Assembly: GCF_041381155.1 (NCBI RefSeq)
Contig: NC_091142.1
Coordinates: 21,910,362 to 21,974,361, forward strand
Length of the DNA: 64,000 nt
Origin: Argopecten irradians
Taxonomy: Eukaryota > Mollusca > Bivalvia > Pectinida > Pectinidae
Direction of reading: 5' to 3'
In this document: in pieces, positions 36,072 through 48,700 of the stretch
How positions within the stretch are numbered: position 1 is the stretch's first letter
Layout of the letters: each line of letters starts with the position of its first letter
Notes under the pieces: model-generated
Seen by the model: only the letters and a program-made list of their open reading frames with translations
The model's database searches: none
What the model was told of the DNA's origin: nothing
Made by a program: the position numbers and the translations under genes

Positions 36072-37087
36072 TTAATACCTTAAAATAATTGTGATATATA
36101 ATTTCTTCTTCGTGCTTTCTCTTACAGATATCTCGTTCCTGCATTCGACTCTCAGCAGTACTTATCACTGCCTTCCCAACATCTTTGTAAAATTAACTTT
36201 CTCCTTACATACCAATGTCCTCAGAGCAAAACCAATTTTTTTTTTTACCAAAACGCACATCACAACTTCTTTGAGTGTAGACACTCTCTTTCCTGTATTC
36301 CCTGTATCCTCTACACCTTCTCTCTTTCTTTCCTATAATGATATATTTCAATCGTTTAATTTCTTCTGTAGATGTAGTATTTATTTATTGAATTATTACG
36401 TATTGGGGTAGATTTTTCATTCATTCCAGACCATGACAATGTTTCATTTGCTGACTATATGGAATAATATAAGACTCTTTAATATGTAGATATAAAAGAT
36501 AGGGATATTCCAACATAGGTCATAAAAAGTTGTAAAACCCGAGACTTACAGAGAGTTATACATTTTGTGATCCCAATGATGGAATACCCCTATCATTCAT
36601 ATCTATATAGAAGAGTATTTTTTCTCGCACCTCGACGTTAAATTGTAATTTACCTGACAACAATTTTCTTCTTTCTAAAGCAAAAGAAATATATTTACAC
36701 AAATTATTAAATTCCTTTATAATTTGTGCATGCTGGGATTTCTGACAAAATCTTGTTTTTATAAATTTTAATCTTAAATACACCTTACATTTATAACGAA
36801 ATGGAATTCATCTTCGATATCATCAACATAAAATGAACATATTCTCTTATTCCTAGGTATATTCACCACGATTGACACGTGGTGACTATCCACGTTTTCA
36901 TCACCTTACATTTTGTGCGTGAGTAAAATTATAAGATTAATCCAACAGGAGGAAGTGTTGTGTTGTAGACTATAAAAAGATATGGCACACTATATGTCAA
37001 TTGTTCAAAGGTCATGTGTTCAAAATAGGACATACAACTTCTTCATCTCAACCTCATGTTATCTCATTTCACAGAGTATAAAGGTCA

Positions 37088-37323
37088 TTTTTTGGTTTGA
37101 TTAGTTTAACCTCCTATTAACAGCCAGGGTCATTTAAGGACGTGCCAGGTTTGTTGGTGGAGGAAAGCCAGAGTATATACCCGGAGAAAAACCACCGACC
37201 AGCGGTCAGTACCTGGCAACTGCCCCACATGGATTCGAATTCGCGATCCAGAGGTGGAGGGCATGTGGCAATATGTCGGTACATCTAAACCACTCGGCCA
37301 CTGCGGCCCCATATCTATATATA
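37088..37323 (-). mobile_element. tRNA-headed SINE, minus strand, with perfect 11-bp target duplication
   Basis: Read on the minus strand: GGGGCCGCAGTGGCCGAGTG, a box B-like region, then GGCTGTTAATAGGAGGTTAA and an A-rich tail. TATAAAGGTCA occurs at 37077-37087 and 37324-37334, a perfect target-site duplication. About 13 extra AT-rich bases lie outside the head. Same family as 24251-24474. Confidence 0.88.
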
Positions 37324-38694
37324 TATAAAGGTCAAGATTTAGAATTATGATAAATAGATTATAGAATGTCAAGTTATATAATTATGTGATAAAAATATCA
37401 TCGCGAAGTTTAATTTTTGCTCACTAAATTGAAAACTTCTAAGACTATTCTCATAAACTTTCATATGAAATGAGCCCTTATTTAAGGTCCAATATATAGA
37501 ATGTAATTTTGAGTAATTGAATTGTATGAAATATGGCCTGTAACAATAGTATTTATTAGTGGGCTGTCTTTCTGTTTGTTTATTTGGGTATTTTTTATTA
37601 TTAATTTCACGAGTGGGGATTATTTATGTTTTTTGCGTTCCTTCATTTCATTCTAGTTTTTTGTAATTACTTGGAGTTTCTTCATATAGAACCTTATATT
37701 TAAAAAAACTAACAATTATTTGTGCAATTTAAAAACGAAATTGCACTTTCATGTAAATATATTCTTGAGCAGTGTTGATATTCGTATTTTAAATTATACT
37801 TATCAACAAACAATGTCATCTGTGTAAATGCCATACTTGTATGCATCTATAAAATACCACATCATTAAGGCGTGTGCACAATTACCTATAACAGCGAAAT
37901 ATCAACATTAACAGAATAAAAACATCTAAAGATAATAGAATCATACTTCGTAATCAGAATTTGTAAAACAATGAATAACTTTTGTTAAAACTAATAGTGT
38001 TACTGGCAGTAAAAGACTAACAGAGTAAGTTGAACAAATTAGTCCGAGAAACTGCTGTGGTTACTTCAGGTTTTTTTCAAATACAAGTAACCAATTCCAC
38101 TATTTCTTGTATGGAGGTGACATTTCAGGAGGTGAAGTAAGCAATTTTGGTATATTATCCTTTTTCTGCAAATCCTTTAAACTTAAAGCATAATAAATAT
38201 TACATTCAAAACAATAAATAGTGTATATATGTTTGGAATATAAAAAAAACACTAAAAAATGCCAGTTTAACCTTAAACATACAATTTTCCATTTCAGAGA
38301 ATTCGTCTCGAAGATGAATGTATTAAAAAGCCCAGTGCTTCCTATTTAGGTATAGCAAATATATTTTTGTTTTGATATCACATACTATTACTCATATTCA
38401 TGTGTTCCTGTGCATGCCTTTCAATACAATATATCAAGATAATATGTATAGTAAAGAGAACTTTATTAATTTAGATTAATTCTAATCAAAATATTATAAA
38501 TTCATTGAATAGATAGATACATGACCTTTTCTGATTAGACAAAATAATTCCTATTTTTTTATATTGATTTTAACATATTTAAAGACCGCTTGATCATTCT
38601 CTTGTAAGATATAATATTGAGCATATTTTGTACAACGAGATCGTCATGATTCAGCTTTCGTTGTTGTTTATTTTATTTCAAAATATTTTTATTA

Positions 38695-39190
38695 AATCAT
38701 TTGATTTAATAGGGATTTGGCAGCAGGCTATGCCTATATAAGCCCTCTCCCTGTGGATACAATTACGAATATATGTAATTTTACAGACAATATTGAAATT
38801 AAATATATATCAAAGATACACTTGTAAGTAGTACTATGATAACACTCCAATAATGAGCAGGTAAAAAGCATGTTAATTAAGTATATATATATATATATAT
38901 GATAAATTTAAAGAAAAACCCTTACGGACGAAATCTATAAGAAATAAAAATAATAACGACAGGCTAGTGAGCGCTTTCGCCCCATTCAAAGGAGCTCTTC
39001 AGACTGTTTATTGAAGACGAATATGTATATATGTATACTTATGTTTATAGTTCAAACGTGGATACTCAGTACAGCCAGATAATTATAAGTTGAAATTTAT
39101 AATGGATTCATATCAGTTCAATATATACAGTTCCTTGATTTTAATCAGTTGATATTGATTTGAATTTTTATTTGAATTTGGATCCCTTTG
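38695..39190 (-). mobile_element. Penelope-like element terminus (non-coding), probable
   Basis: On the minus strand it runs from GGATCCAAATTCAAATAAAA through CTTCAATAAACAGTCTGAAG and GGGGCGAAAGCGCTCACTAG to TATAAGCCCTCTCCCTGTGG-type sequence. The shared blocks with 33088-33270 lie at both ends. CTGAAGA, a short stem and GCGAAA are typical of hammerhead-like termini known from Penelope-like retroelements. No reverse transcriptase is present here. Class assigned by motif only. Confidence 0.45.
38975..39002 (-). other. Hammerhead-ribozyme-like core
   Basis: On the minus strand CTGAAGA (39002-38996) is followed by stem GCTCC, loop TTTGAAT, stem GGGGC, and then GAAA (38978-38975). This fits the CUGANGA, stem II and GAAA layout of hammerhead ribozymes. 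I do not see a closed stem III with the UH cleavage site, so activity is not supported by what is visible. Confidence 0.4.
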
Positions 39191-42100
39191 TTGTTTATGG
39201 CTGCTATTAAACCATGAATATAACAAGAGGTCCAGATGGCCTGTAATTGATTGATATTACCAAACCACAATCTGGCGAATAAACTGGCGTAACTTTGTGT
39301 AGAGAATCTAGCCAGATTGGCAAATTAACCATGTTTGGCCTAGCATCTCAGGTCCCTCGATGTCAGTCTCACCATTTGTACACAAATGGCACATGCGTAC
39401 TCGTTTTTAAAGAAGAAAAGGAGATAATCTGTTGATTACTGACGCCTAGCTTAAAGAGAGGCCAAAATGCTGCATTGACATAGCTACTTTTACATTTGTT
39501 AATGTAGATCAGATTTATTTTACGGTATTTCTACATCAGATAAAATAGAAATAAAATTAAAAAAAAATATATATATATTCCTGAGTTCAACATTAAATGT
39601 ATAATTTTTTCATTTCAAAATATTTCATTTATCTAAGGCGATTGCATTTAAAAGTCTAACAGAGAGTTTGTTTATTTACAAAATATTAAGTTTTTGAATA
39701 TTCATTTTTGACACATCCCTTTTACGTAATTGATAACGTAGAACACACGCTCATTAGCGAATAAGACGTCTTTATCAAAGTATCATCGACATGTATTTTT
39801 TGTATGAAATAATTTGCAGCATATTTTATACCATAAAGTTGTCATGATGAAGTTTTCGTTTGTGTTTTGTGACTGCTGTAAAAACCAAGGATATAAAAAG
39901 AGGCCTAGGTGGCATATATCGATCAGATGGTTTAATTTTGTGATATTACCGAACCCCTATCTCGCGTAGCCGACATAACGGTATATTGCAGTTATAAACT
40001 TGAATTTACGCTGTGTCATTCAAAACAAAACATATCAAGTTGATATGTACAATTTATAGACAAACGTTTAACGAAATGACAAAAATAACTACGTTTGGCC
40101 TCGTTTCTCAGGTACCCTGGGTCGGTACCACCATTTGAACACCCTTGCTACATGTGAACTGGTGTTTAAAGAAGATATGATGCTGATTATTGACGCTTAG
40201 GTTAACATACGGAGGTGTTGAAAGATTATAGCTTTGTCTTTGTTGATAAAGATCAGATTTATTATGTGGTATTTCGATATTAAGTTTTGTTAATTGTGTT
40301 GAAAGATTATAGCGAAAAGAAAATGAATCATACATTCTTTATAATCAACATTGGTAAAAAAAAATAGTTCAAACTTTCATTGATATAGAGATTCATAACT
40401 ACAAAGCAGACTAAACAGACTAACAGATTGCAAGTAAACTAAAGTTAAATATATCGAAGTTTGTACAAATATGTCCGATAAATTACTGTTATTTGTTCTC
40501 CAAAGAAACTATACACTCTACTTGTTTGGAGGCGACATTTCATATGGTGAAATTTTTAATGACATATCCCTTTCCTCCAAATATATTTTAGTTCTTATTT
40601 TACTCAAGGTGGACGTAGTATCAATGTTAACATTAAAATATTTAATTGTGTATAAATGTTTCAAATTAAAAATGAAATAAAATGAAAACCAAAAAGACAT
40701 TGATTCCCGAGTTCAACTTTAAAGATGAATGGTATTAAAACAGGATCCGACGAATTTGTAATTTTTCTACAAAAGTTACTGATATACATCATTACCATCA
40801 TTGCATACCATACTATATTTATATAGTATATAGGGGTATTCTTTATATATTTATACTAATATGTTATTAACAGAACGTCAAACTCCTGTAATCCGGATTA
40901 CGTGAAAAGTAAACAGAACCTTATCCATGTGGTTTAATAGATAGAAAGTTTACTGATTAAAACAAATAATATTGAATATTCATTTTTGACATATTCTTAT
41001 TTGCGTATTCAATTACACCATGCGTGCTAATTTTACGAATAAGATATGTTTATCAGATTACTATCGCCATTTTTCTTTAATAAAAAAAAACAATTTTCAG
41101 CATCTAGTACCATGAAATTGTCATGAATTTTAATTTACATGACGTTGTGCATTCACAGGAAAGCATACCAAGATGATATGTACATATGATATACGTGATA
41201 TCCATTCATATCTTTCAGATAAGAAGTCTGGCAAAAAAACCAACGTTTGGCTTTGCAACCTAGGTCCCCACCATTGGTACATGTGTTTAAAGAAGAAGAT
41301 CAGATTCTGATTATTGACGCTTATGTATTATAGAGAGGCCGTAACTATTGGTTCATCATATACAGAGTACATCAAATAAAGTCTCGTAACGATCAAATCA
41401 AACACATGAGGCTGCGACAGAATTCACGTTTTAACTCAAAAGAAATCAAAATGTCACATTGGTCTATTTACCTCTGTATTTGTTGAGATGAAAATGTAAT
41501 TGTATTGTGTCTGAACTATCAATCATTTACAGGGAATGCTACAAAAGGAAACGTTCAATATGTATTTAAAAAATTAGTTTGCGTCCGAAATACGTTTTTC
41601 AAAAATCTTGAAATTTCACTGGGCTGTTTACTGAGGTGAAATTGTGGGGACCGCAATGCACCCTGGGAGAGATTGGCTTTGACCAAGATGGCGGACAGGC
41701 TGTTGTGAGCGATGATGGAAGTAAATGTTGCTTTTCTACCGAAGACAGATAACTCATGTTCTAATATTAATATAATTTTAATCTTCATGAAGCTTAATCC
41801 CGTTTTATAGAAACACAGTTTTCTGTCACAATTCTTATGTTGTACTTTTAATGTAACAACGCGGTGTGGAAATGAAGATAACCGAGGTGTCGCTAGACAT
41901 ATTTCTGTTACGATGACATAATAACGGGTCTCATGTGATGGTGATGTACTAAACCCATTATAGTATTCCATTCCTCAACAATATATTAAGGCAATAATGC
42001 CCTCTCAACCAGGCCATGATAGATAATATTTATTTTTAGCACATTTAATTACGCGGAGCACGCGCATTCATGAATAAGAAGAGTTCATCAAATTAGCATC

Positions 42101-42917
42101 GCCATGTATTCTTATGTTAGAAATGACTTTCAGTATATGTATACCTTGAAATTGTCATGATGTTGCTTCAGTTGCTTTTATAGCTGCTATTAAACTACGA
42201 GTAAAAAGGCCTAGATAGTATTATCGCTTAACTGATTTACGTTTGATAATAACAAACCCATATCTGGCGTAGAAGCCGATAATTATATTATATATTGGAG
42301 TTATAAATTTTAGTTTGCATGGCGTTGAGTTATATAAAAGAACGCATATCAACTTAATACATGTATGTACATTCTGTATGATGTAAATCATTTATTTCGT
42401 TCAGAGAAGTCTAGTCAAAGGATCACATTTACCACGTTTGGCCTTGCAACTCCGGTACCAAGAGGTTAGCCCCATAATTAGAACACCATTGGTGCATTTG
42501 TACTCGTGTTTAAAGAAGATCATATGCTGACTATGAATGCCTAGTAAACAAAGAGAGGTCATAAATATTGGGTCATCACTGATACAGAGTATATCTTATG
42601 AGGTTGCTGAAAGATCAAATCAAACACACGAGGTTGCGGGTAGGATTCACGTTTTAACCCAAACGAAATCAAAATGCTTTATTGGCCTTTTTACCAACGT
42701 AATTGTAAGTGAAAAAAATAATTAACAATGAAAGCAATTTTTCTTTTCTTCCGTGAAATATTTACATTTGGCACTGCAGTGTAATAAATTATAAAATTTC
42801 CGAAATATTAAAAATGATTTTTAAAATATTAAATATTTTTATCAATTTTTCAAAATATAATGACAAGCTAAAAATATTCATAAAGTACCTGGGATTTGTC
42901 GTCTGCTCAAAGTGGAC

Positions 42918-43100
42918 ATGTCTTCAAGTGACTCAGAGTTTGAGATGGAAATTGAGCTACCCGTGAATAATTTTCATATCAATTTACAAGCAGATCTTCT
43001 TGCTGACCTCACTGCTAGCGATGAAGAACATGTACTTAATATGGAATCAGAAGAAATTGAAATTTTACAGAAGCAACGGCAAGTTCAGTCGCAAATCTAG
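42918..43100 (+). CDS. Small acidic open frame, function unknown
   Basis: 60 residues from ATG 42918, beginning MSSSDSEFEMEIELP and rich in Glu/Asp/Ser, with a charged end (EEIEILQKQRQVQ). It sits just after a very AT-rich stretch and 200 bases before a large repeat element. No domain is recognised. It could be a first exon, a relic of a transposon protein, or chance. Confidence 0.2.
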   Translation: MSSSDSEFEMEIELPVNNFHINLQADLLADLTASDEEHVLNMESEEIEILQKQRQVQSQI

Positions 43101-43303
43101 TGTAATGTAGTTATCATTCAAATCCTAGGTTATTTAATCAGTTTTGCCGTCGTTAAAATAATTCGGTTTAAGATTTTGTGCATCTCTTAATTTTGGTTAC
43201 AATCCATGTAGAACTCGATGACTAGTAGCGACTTAAAGGATTCACCTCTATTTCCCTTACTGGGCCCGCCAGTCCTGCCCCCGGGAGTTAGAGCTAAAAT
43301 TTT

Positions 43304-45036
43304 AACAAGAGGCCCATGGGCCTTAACGGTCACCTGAGTTAAAATACATAATGAAACAAATAATGAAACAAATTAAAGACATATAAACACTATATGCTGG
43401 GCCTTGAAGTTGGTCAGTGATTTATAAATTTGACCTTTTTAGACTATGAAGAGTATTTGCTTCCATCAAACCTGTGAACTTAGAGGTATTTTTTGAAATT
43501 TTAATCAATTTTACCCTGTTTGGTCCTGCCCCTCTGGTCCCCCAGGGGGTCATCGAGGACGGATATGGATGTTAAAATGCTATATCTTAGGCTAATAATT
43601 CTAATCAAGTTTGACTAATTTCCTACGAAAATTGGGCAAATAATGTTCACAAATATGTTTTTCCTATATAAACTAAAGTAAACTTGACCCCTCCCCAGGG
43701 GGTAACGTGAGACCCCAAGATCATATAATTCACAGTTTTAATAAAACACCTGAAGACCTTTCCATCTATAATTATTTGACTCTACTATATCCAGAATTTT
43801 AGAAATTTTTTGAAGTTTTAGCCTATTTGACCCTTTTTAGCCCCCACCCCCTGCCCCCAGGGGGTCGGCCAGGACCAATGTGGATATGATGTTAAAATGC
43901 TATCTCAGGCTAATAATTCTAACCAAGTTTGACTCATTTCCTATGAAAATTGAGCAAAAAATGCTCATTAATGTGTTTTTCCTATATAAACTATAGTAAA
44001 CTTGACCCCTCCCCAAGGGGAAACAGGAGACCCCAGGGTCATATAATTTACAATTTTTATAAATGAACTTTAAGACCTTTTCATATCTATAAAGTGTATT
44101 TGATTATACCATTTCCAGAATTTCAAAAGAATATTTTTGAAGTTTTAGCCGATTTGACCTTTTTTGGCCCCGCCCCTCTGCCCCCAGGGGGTCGGCCTGG
44201 ACCAATATGGATATGATATTAAAATGCTATCTCAGGCTAATAATTCTAACCAAGTTTGACTCGTTTCCAATGAAAATTGAGCAAAAAATGCTCATAAATG
44301 TGTTTTCCCTATATAAACTATAGTAAACTTGACCCCCTCCCCTGGGAGAAACGTGAGACCCCAGGGTCATATAATTCACAATTTTTGTAAAGGACCTTAA
44401 GACCTTTCTATTTATGAAAAGTATTTGATTCTACCAAATCCAGAATTTCAGAAGAAGATTTTTGAAGTTTTAGCCTATTTGACCCCTTTTGACCCCGCCC
44501 CTAAGGCCCCTGGGGGTCAGTTATAGAAAATTTGTTAATAGGATTAAATGGCCATCTCATACTGATAATTCTGACAACATTTGACTCATTTCCTATTACA
44601 AATGACCAAATAATGCGCAAAAATGTGTTTTCTCAATATAAAGTATAGTAAACTTAACCCCCTCCCCAGGGGGAAACTAGAGACCCCAGGGTCATATAAT
44701 TCACAATTTTTGTAAAGGACCTTAAGACCTTTCTATCTATGAAGAGTATTTGATTCTACCACATCTGTGAGTAGAGAAGAAGATTTTTGAAATTTTACTC
44801 AATTTTACCCCTTTTGGCCCCTCCTACAGCCCCCTGGGGGGTGGGGACCATATAATTCACAATTTTGATTGGCCTTATGCCTTAGAAGGTTTGTGCAAAA
44901 TTTCATGGAAAGAGAAGAAGTCGAAAATGTAAATTGTTTACGGACATACGACGGACGACGGACGACGGACGACGCACGACGACGGACAAAAGGCGATTAG
45001 AATAGGTCACTTGAGACTTCGTCTCAGGTGACCTAA
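43304..45036 (+). mobile_element. Helentron/HINE-like element B with four internal ~320-nt repeats
   Basis: Begins AACAAGAGGCCCATGGGCCT, then GGTCACCTGAG. Ends TGAGACTTCGTCTCAGGTGACCTAA (given in parts: hairpin TGAGAC-TTC-GTCTCA, then GGTGACCTAA). Inside, units of about 310-330 nt recur near 43684, 43992, 44327 and 44650, each with CTTGACCCCTCCCC, AGACCCCAGGGTCATATAAT and TTTGAAGTTTTAGCC. An (ACGGACG)n stretch at 44942-44995 precedes the end. It is inserted into an older repeat, whose halves (GATTACAATTCATGCAGAA and similar) flank it. Non-coding. Confidence 0.7.
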
Positions 45037-45749
45037 AAAGCTCAGTTTCCCTTCTCCAAAGGATGTTTTTGACCAAATGTGATTACAATTCATGCAGAAT
45101 TTTAAAACTAGTATAGATTTAAAGGAAATGTTCACCGGCCCTTTGGGCCAAGTGAGGTAAGAACAACAAAAACATCTTTGTGAAATATTTAATTGTGAAG
45201 TTATACATTATAATGCAGATTGTAAATCATATTTCGTTTCCGCTAACAATAAATTAGTTTTGTTAACAGTCTTTTCAGTACTCCTGAGTTATTTCCCTTT
45301 TTAAGATTATCTTGATGGATATAATCTTGAGCGACATTTCAACCGCGTTAATATTTCTGAATAGTCAAATCTTTCATGCCAACTGGGAAATCCCTATCTA
45401 CTTGACACATCATAGCTTTGTTATTTCCCTCCTATTCTCAAAATAAAATACTAAAATAGCAGATGTTGTATCCTTGGGTTTTAAACAGAAATATCCCAAA
45501 CTCAAAACAGGTGACAAATTAGTCAATGATGGAAGAATGTACGTTACTTTTGAGATTGAGAAAGTTATGTCGTTTAACATCTCCAAACTTAATGACATTC
45601 CTCCAAAATGATGTAACCATTAGTTCCAGCTTCCAGGGGATAACTCTGGACGATTGAAAGACTCAAAATGCTGATTAGCGACGTTAGTCCTATGGAATGC
45701 AGATGAGTAGTATATGGACCACTAGAGACATCCAGGCAACAGCTGACGT

Positions 45750-48700
45750 CTACTTCTTCAGTTGACTTATGATAGCTTTACAGAACTCCGGTAAATCCTT
45801 CGGATGGCGAGACGTTATCATATTGCCATCCACTACAACTGGCGAGTCCTCGTAAAGTGCCCTACAATATAATGCAGGTCTTTAAAGTTTATCATTACAA
45901 TCTATTGACAATCAGATCAAATGGCATTGTGTTGTAGACATGTTGCATTCTGTGTCGAAAGTAAATAACCATACTACACACTCGAATAAACATTTACGAC
46001 TCCATGTATTACTGTCACAGTAAACATTGATGTAAGGCATGTCTTGTATCAGGCGCTAGTGTGCAAAACGATATTTAACCACAAAGGGAACTGGAATGAT
46101 TGCATTAGATTCCTGTAGAATTAAAATGTAAACGGAGGTTTCGATATAATGAAAATGACGTAGCTTGAGTACGATTAGTCCCATTTTCTGGTTACTGTGA
46201 CGACGTCATATTTTAATAAATGTACATTTTGTATATGACGTCACAATGACCAGACATTGGTACTTAATGTTCATATCTGACGATATATTACTTACGTCGA
46301 ATGACATTAATGTATTCATTCTTAATTTATTTTGGGTTTATGAAGTCATAGACAAAAACCGGACCGGAAAGACATTTTGTGCGTCTTTGAAAAAGAATGC
46401 TCGTCCATTTTTCGTCTATGACTTCATAACACCGAATAATAATGAGAATAATGCTTACAATTTCATTTGAATGATTCAGTTAAATACTAACAAGGACATA
46501 GTCATTCAGATCCCCCGCCAATGGAGATATCAAAGCTGAAGTAAGTTTGATTGTGGAGACTTATGTGTATGAAAAAAAAAACCAGAAAAAAGGAAGTTGA
46601 GCTAAAGAAAAATGGAGTATAATTAAAGTAGAGCGGGGCTGCAATTGTTGAATCAGGTATACAGCCTTGACATTTATATTAGACTATATACACAAAGATG
46701 GGTGGAGTTTTGCACAGTAACATTTACCATTTACCATGATATTTTCAGCAATGTTTCCATGGTAACGGAAAAAGTGCAAAAAATGAAAACGTAAAAATAG
46801 CAAAAGGTACTACTAGACCATAAAAAGAATGTGTCTATGAAGTTTCGTGGCAATATCTCTGCTGGTTTTAGAGTTATGCTCCGGAAATGAAACCGGCTAC
46901 AAAAATATGATATTTTCAGCAATGTTTCTATGGTTACAGAAAAAAGCACAAAAAGTGAAAACCTAAAAAATAGCAAAAGGCACTACTAGACCATAAGAAC
47001 AATGTGTCTGAAGTTTCATGGAAATATCTCTGCTGGTTTTAGAGTTGTGCTCCGGAAACGATTCTTACACATAAATCTGCCATTTTCAGCAATGTTTCCA
47101 TGGTTACAGAAAAAAGTACAAAAAGTGAAAACCTTAAAATAGCAAAAGGCACTACTAGATCATAAGACTAATGTGCCTATGGAGTTCCGTGCATATATCT
47201 CAACCGGTTTTCCAGTTATGCTACGGAAACTAACCTGGTACAAAAATATATTTTCAGCAATGTTTCCATGGTTACGGAAAAAATGCAAAAAATGAAAACC
47301 TAAAAATAGCAAAAGGTACTACTAGACCATAAGAACAATGTGTCTATGAAGTTTCATGGAAATATCTCTGCTGGTTTTAGAGTTGTGCTCCGGAAATGAT
47401 TCTTACACAAAAATCTGCCATTTTCAGCAATGTTTCCATGGTTACAGAAAAAATTACAAAAAGTGAAAACCTTAAAATAGCAAAAGGCACTACAAGACCA
47501 TAAGAACAATGTTTCTATGAAGTTTCGTGGAAATATCTCTTCTGGTTTTAGAGTTATGCTCCGGAAACGAACCTGGTACAAAAATATGATATTTTCAACA
47601 ATGTTTCCATGGTTACGGAAAAAATGCAAAAAATGAAAACCTAAAAATAGCAAAAGGCACTACTAGACCATAAGACCAATGTGTGTATGAAGTTTCGAGG
47701 AAATATCTCTACTGGTTTTAGAGTTATGCTCCGGAAACCATTCATACGGACGGACGTACAGACGGACGGACGGACGGAACCCATTTGTATATCCCCCGCC
47801 TAATAATTAGGCAATGATTGTCTTGCTTTTACATATTGTGATAATAAAACAAATTCAGATGTGGCGAATTGATATCTATATTAGACTTTGGCAAATGACT
47901 GTGCCACTAAAAGACTAATTAGGCATGGAATTTCTTGCTTTTACTTTTTTTTTACAATATAACAAATTCAGATGTGGCGCATTGATATCTTAGCCCATAG
48001 TTGTGCTTGGCCAATGAATATGCCACTTTTAAAATTTTCTGCGATAACGTTCTTGTCTATGACGTCAAAATACTCGACATACACATCTTTCAGTCTATGC
48101 AAATATAACCTCAAAATTCAATTGAAATAAGTGTAACATATGAAATTAATTTATTAGTCTATAGCTTCAATATGTTCTACCAAAGTGTATCAGAAAAGTA
48201 AAGCTCATAATTAGGTATTACTAGCGACAACGACCTATTAAATTATCATCAAGTGAATTAATGTCAATAGCATTGAGAAGTTATCTGGTCCCCTTACTAT
48301 CAATATGCGTAATCATTTTCCGAGGTCAAAACAATACATGTTTTTATCTTACAGTAAATAATTTCTTGTCTGGTTCAAAAACCTATGAACCCTTGGATGT
48401 TTACACTTGTCCTCTATATCGACCGACAGGCAGGATAGGTAAAAATATCAACTCTATGTTTAGTTAGGCAATCACGTGATATTTTATCTAATTTTAAATA
48501 TTATTTTGATTGAGCGATGAAAGGGTATAGATGACTATGAGGTGAACTTAGGTATTCAATATATATATATCTAATATATTTTATACGCGTGTATGGGTTT
48601 TCAAGATAACGTTTGTCCCTCTTCGGATGTGATGAGAATCTGATTAGAACGGGCCATCAAATTTGTATTCTTCAGTTTTATCCTCCGCCAACAAATTTCC

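Larger units (their letters stand above)
38500..42720. repeat. Large degenerate tandem block, about 1.1-1.3 kb period
   Basis: Related segments recur in the same order: a TTCATTTTTGACACATCCCT to TTGTCATGATGAAGTTTTCG part near 39697, 40976 and 42027 (a fainter one near 38560), and a part with ACGTTTGGCCT, CTCAGGTACC and GTGTTTAAAGAAGA near 39330, 40090, 41250 and 42430. The closest pair shares AAAGATCAAATCAAACACA...TTCACGTTTTAAC (41385-41460 and 42600-42680). No unit encodes a recognisable protein. A Penelope-like terminus lies inside the block. The origin could be an old tandem duplication or a degenerate element array. Confidence 0.6.
28510..45749. other. Long stretch between the GPCR and DJ-1/PfpI genes without a convincing protein gene
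   Basis: Most of what can be named here is mobile or repeated DNA, listed separately: palindromic MITEs, a GCTCC-TIR MITE, one SINE, a Penelope-like terminus, a degenerate tandem block and a large satellite-bearing element. Open frames of 60-138 aa have no recognisable domains, and most start at non-ATG codons or lie on repeats. Confidence 0.55.

Noticed and set aside
36091-36411. 106-aa plus-strand open frame rich in Phe/Ser/Leu
   Set aside because: The residue bias reflects T/C-rich DNA; there is no proper start or domain.
41555-41971. 138-aa minus-strand open frame
   Set aside because: The composition is not protein-like, no domain or conserved motif is visible, and it overlaps the promoter-like patch and repeated block.
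47354-47653. 99-aa minus-strand open frame
   Set aside because: It is generated by the 170-nt tandem array.
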